Assembly: GCA_934486875.1 (NCBI GenBank)
Contig: CAKSPU010000035.1
Span: 1-23,689, forward strand
Direction of reading: 5' to 3'
DNA length: 23,689 bases
Source of the DNA: an uncultured Oscillospiraceae bacterium
Lineage (GTDB): Bacteria > Bacillota > Clostridia > Oscillospirales > Ruminococcaceae
Position 1 is the stretch's first letter. The number at the start of each line of letters is the position of its first letter. The translations under genes were made by a program, and so were the position numbers. The notes under the pieces were generated by a model that was not told where the DNA came from, searched no databases, and saw nothing but the letters and a program-made list of their open reading frames with translations. This document shows, one piece after another, positions 17,641 to 23,689 of the stretch.

Positions 17641-18267
17641 TTATATATTATAATGCTTGTCTATCGCCGCTTCACAGCGCTCCATATCGCCAGACCTCAG
17701 TGTATCGAGAATAGCTCTGTGGAGCTTGTGAAATGTATCCTTTTGTTTTTCGTCAGATACTTCAAGAACATCGCTTATCCATTCACGGTAAACATCGGTT
17801 ATGGCTTCCATAAGGCATATCCACAGCTTGTTCCCCTCGGTGTAAACAAGTTCATAGTGAAACAGTCTGTCACGTTCCGCTTCGGAACAGTCTGAGTCAA
17901 GAATCTTTTCAATGCTGTCAAAATCTGTTCTGCCCGATGCAATGATATTTCGGCATATCATTTTTTCCATATCGCACCTGAATTTGCGGACATCATCTTT
18001 TGAGACCTGCTTTAAAAGCAGCATAAATCGGAACATTTCCGACATTCCCGCAGACATATTATCCGAAAGATAGTTTCCCGAACCGTGAACGCTTTTCATT
18101 ATCCCCATATGTTCAAGAGTGTGCAGTGCTTCACGGGCGGAATTTCGGCTGACAGACAGCTTTTCCGATATGACCCTTTCGGCAGGCAGCCTTGAACCGC
18201 TTTCCAACTCACCCGAGCTTATCAGTCCCGATATGTATTCGATCACCTTGTCATATTGCTCTGCCAT
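17641..18267 (-). CDS. GntR-family regulator with FCD domain (FadR/PdhR/LldR type)
   Basis: 208 residues. Winged helix about 1-68 with the family motif SRLPAERVISEKLSVSRNSAREALHTLEHMGI. An all-helical FCD ligand domain runs from about 75 to 208. The FCD metal/ligand residues can be read: Asp133 and His137 (DRLFHYE), His183 (KLHRAIL) and His205 (IDKHYN). FCD proteins usually sense small organic acids such as pyruvate, lactate or glycolate. AAGGAG, 6 nt before the ATG, overlaps the lrgB stop codon, so the gene is the third of the lrgA-lrgB unit. The operator at 19343-19363 matches the PdhR box, so it probably autoregulates the operon. This is inference, supported by motif and context. Confidence 0.9.
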   Translation of the reverse strand: MAEQYDKVIEYISGLISSGELESGSRLPAERVISEKLSVSRNSAREALHTLEHMGIMKSVHGSGNYLSDNMSAGMSEMFRFMLLLKQVSKDDVRKFRCDMEKMICRNIIASGRTDFDSIEKILDSDCSEAERDRLFHYELVYTEGNKLWICLMEAITDVYREWISDVLEVSDEKQKDTFHKLHRAILDTLRSGDMERCEAAIDKHYNI

Positions 18268-18277
18268 ACCGTACTCC

Positions 18278-18970
18278 TTACATTATGTTTGAAAACAGCG
18301 ATGCACCGATAACTGTGAGCACGCCCGATACAACTATTGATAGACTGCTCATCGCACCCTCGACCTCGCCTATCTCCATTGCCTTGGCAGTGCCAATGGC
18401 GTGTGATGAGGAGCCGAATGCTATCCCCACAGCAACAGGCTCTGTTATTTTGAAAATCCTGCATACAAATTTTCCGATGACATTTCCAAGTATTCCTGTG
18501 ATGATTATAACGACCACAGTCAGATTTACAAAGCCCCCAAGCTCCTCCGACACACCCATTCCGATAGCCGTTGTGATTGATTTGGGCAGGAATGTAACAA
18601 ATTCCTCGTGGCTCAGACCAAATATGACCGCAAGCACCGTTATGCATAAAAGCGATGTTAGCACTCCCGAAATGATGCCTGCCGCAACGGCTTTGAGATT
18701 CTTTTTCAGAAGCTGAGTCTGTTCATAAAGGGGAACGGCAAGGCACACGGTGGCAGGGGTCAGGAGATAGCTTATATATTTTGCACCGCTGTTATATGTT
18801 TCATATTCTATGCCGCCGAAAGCGAGTATGGCTATGATTGCTATTATGGCAATAAGAAGCGGATTTATGACCGCAAGCTTTGTCTTGTTATGAAGAACGA
18901 TTCCAAGACCGTAGCACAGCAGGCTTATGACCGCTCCGAAAAATACCGATGTTTCAAAAATATCATTCAT
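18278..18970 (-). CDS. lrgB: LrgB family membrane protein
   Basis: 230 residues, hydrophobic, about six or seven membrane helices. Carries LrgB/CidB features: YLLTPATVCLAVPLYEQ, PKSITTAIGMGVSEELGG, and the terminal signature VAVGIAFGSSSHAIGTAKAME followed by EGAMSSLSI. Long described as murein-hydrolase (antiholin-like) effectors, LrgAB-type pairs have since been linked to pyruvate uptake (B. subtilis PftAB, Streptococcus mutans LrgAB) and, in plants, to plastid glycolate/glycerate transport. The start codon overlaps the end of lrgA by 8 bp, which implies tight coupling. With the downstream FCD regulator and the PdhR-like operator, a role in transport of pyruvate or a similar acid is favoured over a lysis role. 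Confidence 0.92.
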   Translation of the reverse strand: MNDIFETSVFFGAVISLLCYGLGIVLHNKTKLAVINPLLIAIIAIIAILAFGGIEYETYNSGAKYISYLLTPATVCLAVPLYEQTQLLKKNLKAVAAGIISGVLTSLLCITVLAVIFGLSHEEFVTFLPKSITTAIGMGVSEELGGFVNLTVVVIIITGILGNVIGKFVCRIFKITEPVAVGIAFGSSSHAIGTAKAMEIGEVEGAMSSLSIVVSGVLTVIGASLFSNIM

Positions 18971-19328
18971 TGCCCTTTTTCTTCCTTTCCGTTCTTATAA
19001 CAAACTGGGTGACGCAGCCCGAAACAGTCATAACAGCCACAGTTGAGACAAGTGTTATTATAAAATACACTAATATATTCGACTTTATATCCCCCCAGGA
19101 CTCAATAAGACCGACAGCGGCAGGAACGAACATAACGGGCATTATCTCTATCATCAGCTTTGCCGTATCGTGTACATCGTCAAGCTTTATCACTTTAAGG
19201 TGCAGACACAGATACATAATTACAAGTCCCCATATACTTGCAGGTACGGGCAGGGGAATAAACATATTCATAAGCTCGCCGATAAATGACACAAGAAGTA
19301 TCAGCCCGAATTGTTTTAATAATTTCAA
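18963..19328 (-). CDS. lrgA: LrgA/CidA family membrane protein
   Basis: 121 residues, about four membrane helices, ending in a charged tail (RTERKKKGNE). Family signature around MNMFIPLPVPASIWGLVIMYLCLHLKVIKLDDVHDTAKLMIEIMPVMFVPAAVGLIE. It is the holin-like partner of LrgB; together they form a membrane complex now associated with pyruvate uptake in several Firmicutes. Translation appears to start at TTG (19328): GAGG is 7 nt upstream, and there is no ATG in frame upstream. First gene of the lrgA-lrgB-gntR unit, with promoter and operator directly upstream. Confidence 0.92.
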   Translation of the reverse strand: MKLLKQFGLILLVSFIGELMNMFIPLPVPASIWGLVIMYLCLHLKVIKLDDVHDTAKLMIEIMPVMFVPAAVGLIESWGDIKSNILVYFIITLVSTVAVMTVSGCVTQFVIRTERKKKGNE

Positions 19329-19342
19329 GATATCACCTCATA

Positions 19343-19363
19343 ATAATTGGTACTACCAATTAT
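19343..19363. promoter_or_regulatory. PdhR-type operator of the lrgAB-gntR operon
   Basis: A perfect palindrome of 10+1+10 bp whose core, AATTGGT-ACT-ACCAATT (19345-19361), fits the AATTGGT-N3-ACCAATT box known for E. coli PdhR, an FCD-type GntR regulator responding to pyruvate. It overlaps the -10 hexamer and the expected transcription start of lrgA, a position typical of repression. The cognate protein is most likely the FCD regulator encoded by the third gene. Confidence 0.85.
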
Positions 19364-19387
19364 ACACCATATGGCTTTCAGCGTCAA
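19359..19387 (-). promoter_or_regulatory. Promoter of the lrgAB-gntR operon
   Basis: On the minus strand: TTGACG (19382-19387), 17 bp, and a perfect TATAAT (19359-19364). The -10 box is embedded in one arm of the operator palindrome. Confidence 0.8.
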
Positions 19388-19600
19388 TATTCTTTGCATT
19401 CCCTTGTCAATAATCGTATGAATAAACATAAATAATTCGGCATAAGGTTGTAAAAATAGATAAAATAACAATGCGACAAAGAAACCGTGTATGGAATAAA
19501 ACAGAGTTACCTATGCACAACTTTAATGAAAACATCTCACAAAAGATATTTGGGCATAATTATTGGACTTCCAAAAAGGCATTTTGCGGGAATGCAATTT
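19388..19600. other. AT-rich intergenic region, junction of core and accessory DNA
   Basis: No gene with a ribosome site is seen. It lies upstream of the lrgA promoter and marks the shift from core to AT-rich DNA. It contains the left copy of a 15-bp direct repeat (19462-19476). No attachment site or transposon end was otherwise recognised. Confidence 0.5.
19462..19476 (+). repeat. Left copy of a 15-bp direct repeat flanking the serine recombinase block
   Basis: AAAATAACAATGCGA, identical to 21810-21824. Upstream similarity continues less exactly (TAAAAATAG here, TAAATATAG at the other copy, with a 2-base length difference between). Confidence 0.6.
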
Positions 19601-19601
19601 A

Positions 19602-19669
19602 ATACTAATAACCAATTGTTCTATAGATAAAGCCGAGGATTTGTCTATAGGTTAATTGGTTATTAGTAT
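19602..19669. repeat. Long imperfect inverted repeat (hairpin) upstream of the recombinase
   Basis: The left arm 19602-19631 pairs with 19640-19669. The outer 16 bp are perfect (ATACTAATAACCAATT against AATTGGTTATTAGTAT), then a 3-nt mismatch, a 7-bp match (CTATAGA / TCTATAG), one wobble and AAA/TTT, closing on the 8-nt loop GCCGAGGA. There is no T-run, so it is not a standard terminator. It lies about 120 bp before the small gene and recombinase; a recombinase binding site, regulatory hairpin or element end are all possible. Confidence 0.85.
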
Positions 19670-19791
19670 AAGATTCAGCTTTTAGACCGGCTTTTATGCT
19701 GGACTTATCGGCATCAAGGAGGTTCTTGACAACCTTGACGGAGAATAAAGATATACCCAAATGCATATCTATTCTAAAAGGAGTGTTGTCT

Positions 19792-19899
19792 ATGAATGAA
19801 GTAATTAACCATTTCAAAAGTTCAAATCCGGCAGAAACCCTTAATAAGCTTTGGATACAATACATAATCCTTAGCGAAAAGATGAAATCATCGAAATAA
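19792..19899 (+). CDS. Small protein of 35 residues upstream of the serine recombinase
   Basis: MNEVINHFKSSNPAETLNKL.. ends in SEKMKSSK; helical, with a central hydrophobic stretch (LWIQYIIL). A strong AAAAGGAG is 8 nt before the ATG, the main reason to call it a gene. The same frame is open further upstream but without a ribosome site. It precedes the recombinase by 92 bp on the same strand and may be co-expressed. Short genes are often seen beside large serine recombinases of integrative elements, where some act as directionality factors. No family was recognised, so that role is only a guess. Confidence 0.6.
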   Translation: MNEVINHFKSSNPAETLNKLWIQYIILSEKMKSSK

Positions 19900-19991
19900 T
19901 TTTACATAATATTCATATGAATAGCAGCCATCGGCGTGATATAATTATGACGTTGATGGTTGCTTTGTTTATACACAGGAGGTTGTATAAA

Positions 19992-21560
19992 ATGGACAAA
20001 GTAGCTATATATTGCCGACTATCGGAAGAGGATCATAATAAAACTCACGATTTCGATGACAGCGAGAGCATCAAAAACCAAAAGGCGATGCTTACACAGT
20101 ATGCTTCGGAACACTCTTGGCAAATTTACGACGTTTACAGTGATGATGACTTCACCGGTAGTGATAGGAACAGACCATCGTTTAATCGGTTGCTCAAAGA
20201 TGCAGAAGCTGGGAAATTCAACATCGTGCTTTGCAAAACTCAAAGCAGATTCACCAGAGAGCTTGAGATGGTGGAAAAATATATTCACTACCTTTTTCCT
20301 TTGTGGGGCATCAGATTTGTCAGTATTGTAGATAATGCCGATACTTCTGTTCGTGGCAATAAAAAATCACGACAGATCAACGGATTGATTAATGAATGGT
20401 ATCTCGAAGATATGAGTGATAATATTAAAGCCGTTCTGACAAACCGCCGCAAAAACGGATTATTTATTGGCGCTTTTGCTCCATATGGGTATAAAAAAGA
20501 CCCGGAAAACAAAGGACATCTCATTATTGATTGGAATGTTGCCCCCATTATCAAGGATATTTTTCAAATGTATATTGGCGGTGCCGGCCGAGCATCAATA
20601 GCAAGAACGTTGAATGAGCGGGGGATGCTAAGTCCCGGCAGATACAAAATAGCTAACGGCGAAAAATACAGGAACACATCAAGAGTCGAGGATGCCAAGT
20701 GGCATAACTGGACTATTGCTGCAATATTGACCAACGAAGTGTATATTGGAAACCTTGTTCAAAACAAGTCTCATAGCGTGTCTTATAAGACTAAAAAAAT
20801 TAAACCCACCCAAAAGTCTGAGTGGATTCGAGTCGAAGACACGCACGAGCCAATCATAGACAAAGAAACATTTCGTATGGCTCAAAGAATCGCCGGGACA
20901 AGGGTTAAAGTAGCTGTTTCTGATACTGATCGTACTCCGGTCAATGTTTTTGCCGGAAAAATATTTTGTGGTAAATGCGGTTCATCGATGAGAACTTCTA
21001 TTTGTAATCATACAAGGTATTTAAGATGCAGCGGTAAATTCTATGACCGTAATTATTGTCAGGGAACTTATGTCGCATATAACAGGGTAGTCGAAGAAGT
21101 GCTGAATCAAATTAAGGCTATCACTTGCCAATTTGCAGATCCTGATGTCATTAATTCAGGAATCGTATTGCCAGATGACCTTGAAGTGGGATTACAAAAC
21201 ACTTTACACGAGATTGCTGCCATAGAAAACAAAATTACAGAAATCAAGAACTGCATAAAAAACTTGTATGTCGATAAAATCAAAGGCGAGATAATGCAAG
21301 ATATGTATGCAGAGCTTTTGGAATCATTCTCAAATGATGAATCTGAACAATGTAAAGCTCTTGAACAGCTGATATTAAAGAGAGACAATATAGAAAATGA
21401 CATAAAATGCAAAAAAGACAAAATGGAGCTTATCAAAACTTACTTAAACTGTGAATGTTTGACTTTTGAAATGGTTCAAGTATTCATTGACAAAATCCTT
21501 GTTCACAAAGATACAGGAAAATCCAGAGATTTTAAGCTTGAAATTTACTGGAATTTTTAA
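19992..21560 (+). CDS. Large serine recombinase (integrase/transposase type)
   Basis: 522 residues. Site-specific DNA recombinase using a serine nucleophile. Catalytic domain about 1-150: Ser11 in IYCRLSEED, DDDFTGSDRNRPSFNRLL, and CKTQSRFTREL with the conserved arginines. Recombinase domain about 160-310: GAFAPYGYKKDP, ASIARTLNERGMLSPGRYK, IAAILTNEVYIGNLVQ. Zinc ribbon Cys326/Cys329/Cys346/Cys356 (GKIFCGKCGSSM, RCSGKF, NYCQGTY). Coiled-coil C-terminus about 405-490. All key residues are present, so it may be active. The start is set by AGGAGG 9 nt before the ATG; an in-frame ATG at 19917 lacks one. Directly downstream lies the 3' end of a broken cotJC-like gene, suggesting that the enzyme's element integrated there. 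No other integrative-element genes remain nearby. Confidence 0.95.
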   Translation: MDKVAIYCRLSEEDHNKTHDFDDSESIKNQKAMLTQYASEHSWQIYDVYSDDDFTGSDRNRPSFNRLLKDAEAGKFNIVLCKTQSRFTRELEMVEKYIHYLFPLWGIRFVSIVDNADTSVRGNKKSRQINGLINEWYLEDMSDNIKAVLTNRRKNGLFIGAFAPYGYKKDPENKGHLIIDWNVAPIIKDIFQMYIGGAGRASIARTLNERGMLSPGRYKIANGEKYRNTSRVEDAKWHNWTIAAILTNEVYIGNLVQNKSHSVSYKTKKIKPTQKSEWIRVEDTHEPIIDKETFRMAQRIAGTRVKVAVSDTDRTPVNVFAGKIFCGKCGSSMRTSICNHTRYLRCSGKFYDRNYCQGTYVAYNRVVEEVLNQIKAITCQFADPDVINSGIVLPDDLEVGLQNTLHEIAAIENKITEIKNCIKNLYVDKIKGEIMQDMYAELLESFSNDESEQCKALEQLILKRDNIENDIKCKKDKMELIKTYLNCECLTFEMVQVFIDKILVHKDTGKSRDFKLEIYWNF

Positions 21561-21586
21561 AATTAATAAGTAGTCTTTTGTTAGTG

Positions 21587-21730
21587 GTACCAGAGCAGAA
21601 GGCACGAACGACCTATGACAATATCCTCAGGTTTGCAGATGACCCTGATGTTCGTGACCCGATAAAGTTTCTCAGACAGAGGGAAATCGTGCATTTTCAG
21701 AGGTTTGGCGATTCCAAACATACAAAGTGA
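21587..21730 (+). pseudogene. 3' fragment of a CotJC / manganese catalase-like gene
   Basis: An open frame of 47 codons with no start or ribosome site reads VPEQKARTTYDNILRFADDP.. then DVRDPIKFLRQREIVHFQRF, ending GDSKHTK and a stop. This matches the C-terminal helix region of CotJC-type spore-coat manganese catalases, whose usual text is EQKAR-TYE-LI-L-DDPDV-DPLKFLREREVVHFQRFGE. Only about a quarter of the usual length of roughly 190 residues is present, and it also stops slightly early. GC content is higher than in the flanking DNA. The homology begins about 27 bp after the recombinase stop codon, so the 5' part was replaced by the recombinase-side DNA. Confidence 0.8.
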
Positions 21731-21809
21731 AATTATCAAAAGGTTAATGGCACTATTTTAGCACGTATTTAAGCGCATAACAAGTGATTGTGTGTCTAAA
21801 TATAGGCTA

Positions 21810-21824
21810 AAAATAACAATGCGA
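21810..21824 (+). repeat. Right copy of the 15-bp direct repeat
   Basis: AAAATAACAATGCGA, identical to 19462-19476. Between the two copies lie the hairpin, the 35-residue gene, the recombinase and the cotJC relic. Confidence 0.6.
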
Positions 21825-21847
21825 ATAACGTGTATTATATTAATAAA

Positions 21848-22102
21848 TCATTTCTTATATGTTGCGTTTGTGCTGTGAGGGGTTATAAAAAGTGGATCGA
21901 GCATACTATTAATACAATTAACAACAGCTTTAGAATATACATGATCAAATGTGTCGGGAGTATAAACTATAATTTTTTTAGGTATATTCTTTTTAGTGCT
22001 ATTAGGAATTTCATATACTGTAATTTTTTTATATTCAGTTTCAGAATTTTCATCATTGTTGTTTGTGACATTAGTAGTTTTATCATTATTTGAGTTTGAC
22101 AT
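21848..22102 (-). CDS. Hypothetical small protein of 84 residues
   Basis: Not recognised. Residues 1-25 are polar and rich in Asn, Asp, Thr and Ser (MSNSNNDKTTNVTNNNDENS), probably disordered. They are followed by a short structured-looking part: EYKKITVYEIP, KKIIVYTPDTFDHVYSKAVVNCINSM. An AGAGGAG ribosome site 6 nt before the ATG makes this a credible gene. No signal peptide or membrane helix. It lies between the two recombinase genes in AT-rich accessory DNA, with no operon partner. The C-terminal pattern (Tyr-Thr-Pro-Asp-Thr-Phe-Asp-His, then an amphipathic helix) might be a small interaction domain, but that is speculation. Confidence 0.6.
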   Translation of the reverse strand: MSNSNNDKTTNVTNNNDENSETEYKKITVYEIPNSTKKNIPKKIIVYTPDTFDHVYSKAVVNCINSMLDPLFITPHSTNATYKK

Positions 22103-22651
22103 TTTTTTCTCCTCTAATAAATAGAAACTTATTTTTGATATTTTGGATTGAAGGAATACGTTTTTAAATTTAGTATATCACATATTATATAAAATATTAT
22201 AATATCACTTTATTTTTTACATTACGAACATCTTTCAAAAAAGCACAAATATATTTCAACCTCAGTATTTATCGCACTTTCAGCATATCAAATTAAAAAT
22301 CCACAGAAAATAATTTATCGCTTTACTATACTAAAGAACATAGATTTTATCGGTATTTCCTCGAAAGTAAACAAAAAGCATTAATGTCCTACTAAAATGA
22401 TAGGGTATGAAACTATAAAAATACTCCGCTCCCAACTTTCAAATGCCCTCAATCCCTTTATTTAAGCCATTTTCAGCACGTATCAACCCATAAATTCACC
22501 CCTAATGCCGAATACATCAACATTTTAAATGTCTTTTACAAGCCTTTTGATGATAAAAGCACCCCCAAAGTGGCTATAATTCAAGGCTTCAGAGCTTTAT
22601 GCCTTGATTTTCACCGACAAACTCACCGAACACCGATAAACACAGCATTTA
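22103..22651. other. AT-rich stretch without a supported gene
   Basis: About 550 bp with no frame combining a start codon and a ribosome site. It holds the likely promoter region of the 84-residue gene (TATACT-like boxes near 22170), a TATAAT at 22575-22580 on the plus strand, and a small stem TCAAGGC (22581-22587) / GCCTTGA (22601-22607). It ends in a strong plus-strand terminator. No iterons, origin or att site was recognised. Confidence 0.5.
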
Positions 22652-22693
22652 AGGCTGATACTTCCATAATTAGAGGTATCAGCCTATTTTTTT
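22652..22693 (+). terminator. Strong plus-strand terminator with no gene upstream
   Basis: The stem AGGCTGATACTTC (22652-22664) / GAGGTATCAGCCT (22673-22685), 12 of 13 Watson-Crick pairs plus one G-U, has an 8-nt loop and is followed by A and seven T. In the other direction only two T follow, so it fits plus-strand transcripts best even though the adjacent gene is on the minus strand. Its T-run overlaps the stop codon of that gene. Confidence 0.85.
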
Positions 22694-23249
22694 ACCTATT
22701 CTCATATTCTTTAATGAACTTATTAAGTGTTACCCTTGAAACTCCTATCTGCATAGAAAATTCAACTTTATTTATCTCACGCATCGCATACGACTTGTAA
22801 TATTTATCAAAGTCGGGAATTACTTTAGGTTTTCTGCCTTTATACACACCGTTACGCTTTGCAATAGCTATGCCTTCTTTTTGGCGTTCAAGCAAATTCG
22901 TCCGCTCAAATTCATTTATAGCTGCGATCATAGTCAACATAAGCTTTCCTGTGGGCGTTGATGTGTCAATGTTTTCCTTGTTGCTTACAAGATGTATTCC
23001 CTTTGTTTTAAGCGTTTCCACAATTTCAAGCAAATCTTTTGTACTTCTTGCAAGCCTTGAAAAATCGTGTATATAAATAGTATCACCTTCACGGGCAAAG
23101 TCAAACATCTCTTTGAGTTTAGGACGGTTAGTATCCTTGGCTGATACTTTTTCAGTAAACCATTTTGTCACACCGTATTTTTCAAGGGCTTCAATCTGCC
23201 TTGCCTCATTCTGTTCTTCCGTTGATACTCTTACATAAGCTATCTTCAT
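22692..23249 (-). CDS. Small serine recombinase (resolvase/invertase type)
   Basis: 185 residues, the usual size of Tn3-type resolvases and DNA invertases. Catalytic domain about 1-135: Ser9 in AYVRVSTEEQN, ARQIEALEKYGV, DTNRPKL, and the DFSRLARS loop with Arg65 and Arg68. GKLMLTMIAAINEFERTNLLERQKEGIAIAK forms the long E-helix. The C-terminal helix-turn-helix is about 155-182 (NKVEFSMQIGVSRVTLNKFI). AAGGAGG lies 7 nt before the ATG. Such enzymes resolve plasmid or transposon cointegrates or invert segments. It is unrelated in type to the large recombinase upstream, so the region has collected at least two mobile-DNA modules. No transposase is visible. Confidence 0.94.
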   Translation of the reverse strand: MKIAYVRVSTEEQNEARQIEALEKYGVTKWFTEKVSAKDTNRPKLKEMFDFAREGDTIYIHDFSRLARSTKDLLEIVETLKTKGIHLVSNKENIDTSTPTGKLMLTMIAAINEFERTNLLERQKEGIAIAKRNGVYKGRKPKVIPDFDKYYKSYAMREINKVEFSMQIGVSRVTLNKFIKEYENR

Positions 23250-23341
23250 TTGAAAACCTCCTTGTAAAATTAGGGTGTACCTTATTTGTATTTGTTTCCG
23301 ATACCTTGAATATGTAAAGATAGGCTTGTATTTGGCTTTAT

Positions 23342-23356
23342 TTTACATTATGTAAA
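23342..23356. promoter_or_regulatory. Palindrome upstream of the resolvase gene
   Basis: TTTACAT-T-ATGTAAA, a perfect 7+1+7 palindrome about 95 bp upstream of the resolvase start codon, just downstream of a TTGACC box on the minus strand. Resolvases bind paired sites beside their own gene, so this may be part of a res site or an operator. Confidence 0.4.
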
Positions 23357-23398
23357 CAGGGTCAAGAGCCTATTTTTACAAGTTGTTTCTAAATATAA

Positions 23399-23420
23399 CC
23401 GCCCTTTTAGGCAAGGACGG
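23399..23420 (-). terminator. Possible weak terminator after the right-edge gene
   Basis: On the minus strand CCGTCCTT pairs with AAGGGCGG (one G-U) around a 6-nt loop, starting 18 bp after the stop codon of the right-edge gene. It is followed by the T-poor tail TTATATTTA. Confidence 0.4.
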
Positions 23421-23438
23421 CTATAGTTTGACAGATCG

Positions 23439-23689
23439 TTATTTATCTGATATTTTGGCGAATTGTTTAAGACCTTTTGTTATTCTCCGTTTAAGCACAC
23501 GCAAAGCCTTTTTTCTGTAAAAGTCATTATAACTATAAGTGAGCTCAAAGTATTTAATATCTCTGAATATCTCTGCCTTTCGGTTATTCTCATAATATGT
23601 ATATATAAGGGTCATATTTTCCGAGAATTTTCCATCTGCATCAATTTTAAGAAGCAAAGATATTTGACCAGTTTTAAGAGTAGTATTAA
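23439..23689 (-). CDS. C-terminal end of an unrecognised protein (partial)
   Basis: The frame is open from the window edge to a stop at 23439, giving 83 visible residues. It includes LLLKIDADGKFSENMTLIYT, YYENNRKAEIFRDIKYFELT and YSYNDFYRKKALRVLKRRIT, ending LKQFAKISDK. An internal TTG at 23657 could be read as a start but has no ribosome site, so this is more likely the end of a longer gene entering from the right. The sequence looks like a beta-rich segment followed by a strongly basic helix, which would suit nucleic-acid contact. No family is recognised. It is on the same strand as the resolvase, 189 bp upstream of it. Confidence 0.55.
   Translation of the reverse strand, partial: NTTLKTGQISLLLKIDADGKFSENMTLIYTYYENNRKAEIFRDIKYFELTYSYNDFYRKKALRVLKRRITKGLKQFAKISDK

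Noticed and set aside
19605..19865. 86-codon minus-strand frame across the hairpin
   Set aside because: It runs through the inverted repeat and antisense to the 35-residue gene; no ribosome site.
22411..22800. Open plus-strand frame of about 130 codons running into the resolvase gene
   Set aside because: No start codon with a ribosome site, it crosses a strong terminator and then runs antisense to the resolvase; treated as chance.
23439..23657. Complete 72-residue gene starting at TTG 23657
   Set aside because: No ribosome site before this TTG, and the frame stays open to the window edge, so it is treated as the end of a longer gene.

Overview
The window looks like a chromosomal segment of a Gram-positive, Oscillospiraceae/Ruminococcus-like gut bacterium. 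This is inferred from the class B sortases, the split nifS/thiI (no rhodanese domain), AAAGGAGG-type ribosome binding sites, SigA-type promoters, Thr-rich linkers like those of ruminococcal surface proteins, and a CotJC relic. Positions 1 to about 19400 read as a stable, moderate-GC core. From about 19400 to the right edge the DNA is visibly more AT-rich and holds two unrelated serine recombinases, small orphan genes and a gene relic, so it is an accessory region.

Layout. 1-4985 (minus): four tandem class B sortase genes behind one strong promoter (TTGACA-17-TATTAT). The last gene runs off the left edge, and no sortase substrate gene is visible. 5140-8186 (minus): a sulfur-transfer operon, nifS-type cysteine desulfurase, PIN-like nuclease-fold protein, thiI. 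This should supply persulfide sulfur for tRNA 4-thiouridine, with an unexpected putative RNase gene between the two partners. 8410-10902 (plus): a methyl-accepting chemotaxis protein and a yqeY gene, ending in a strong terminator. 10907-13602 (plus): an AraC regulator, an alpha/beta hydrolase, and a protein of the L-2-amino-thiazoline-4-carboxylate hydrolase family translationally coupled to it. 13647-17579: a divergent AraC regulator / GH2 beta-galactosidase (lacZ) pair with overlapping promoters. 17641-19387 (minus): lrgA-lrgB-FCD/GntR regulator, behind a promoter whose -10 box is overlapped by a near-perfect PdhR-type operator. This suggests a pyruvate- (or related 2-oxo/hydroxy acid-) controlled transport operon with its own repressor.

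19388-23689: a long imperfect hairpin, a 35-codon gene and a large serine recombinase, followed immediately by the 3' end of a cotJC/manganese-catalase-like gene. A 15-bp direct repeat flanks this whole block. Then come an 84-codon orphan gene, a non-coding AT-rich stretch ending in a strong terminator with no obvious gene upstream, a small resolvase/invertase-type recombinase, and the C-terminal end of an unrecognised protein at the right edge.

No rRNA, tRNA, CRISPR array or complete IS element was recognised. All functional calls are by reading motifs; no database search was run.
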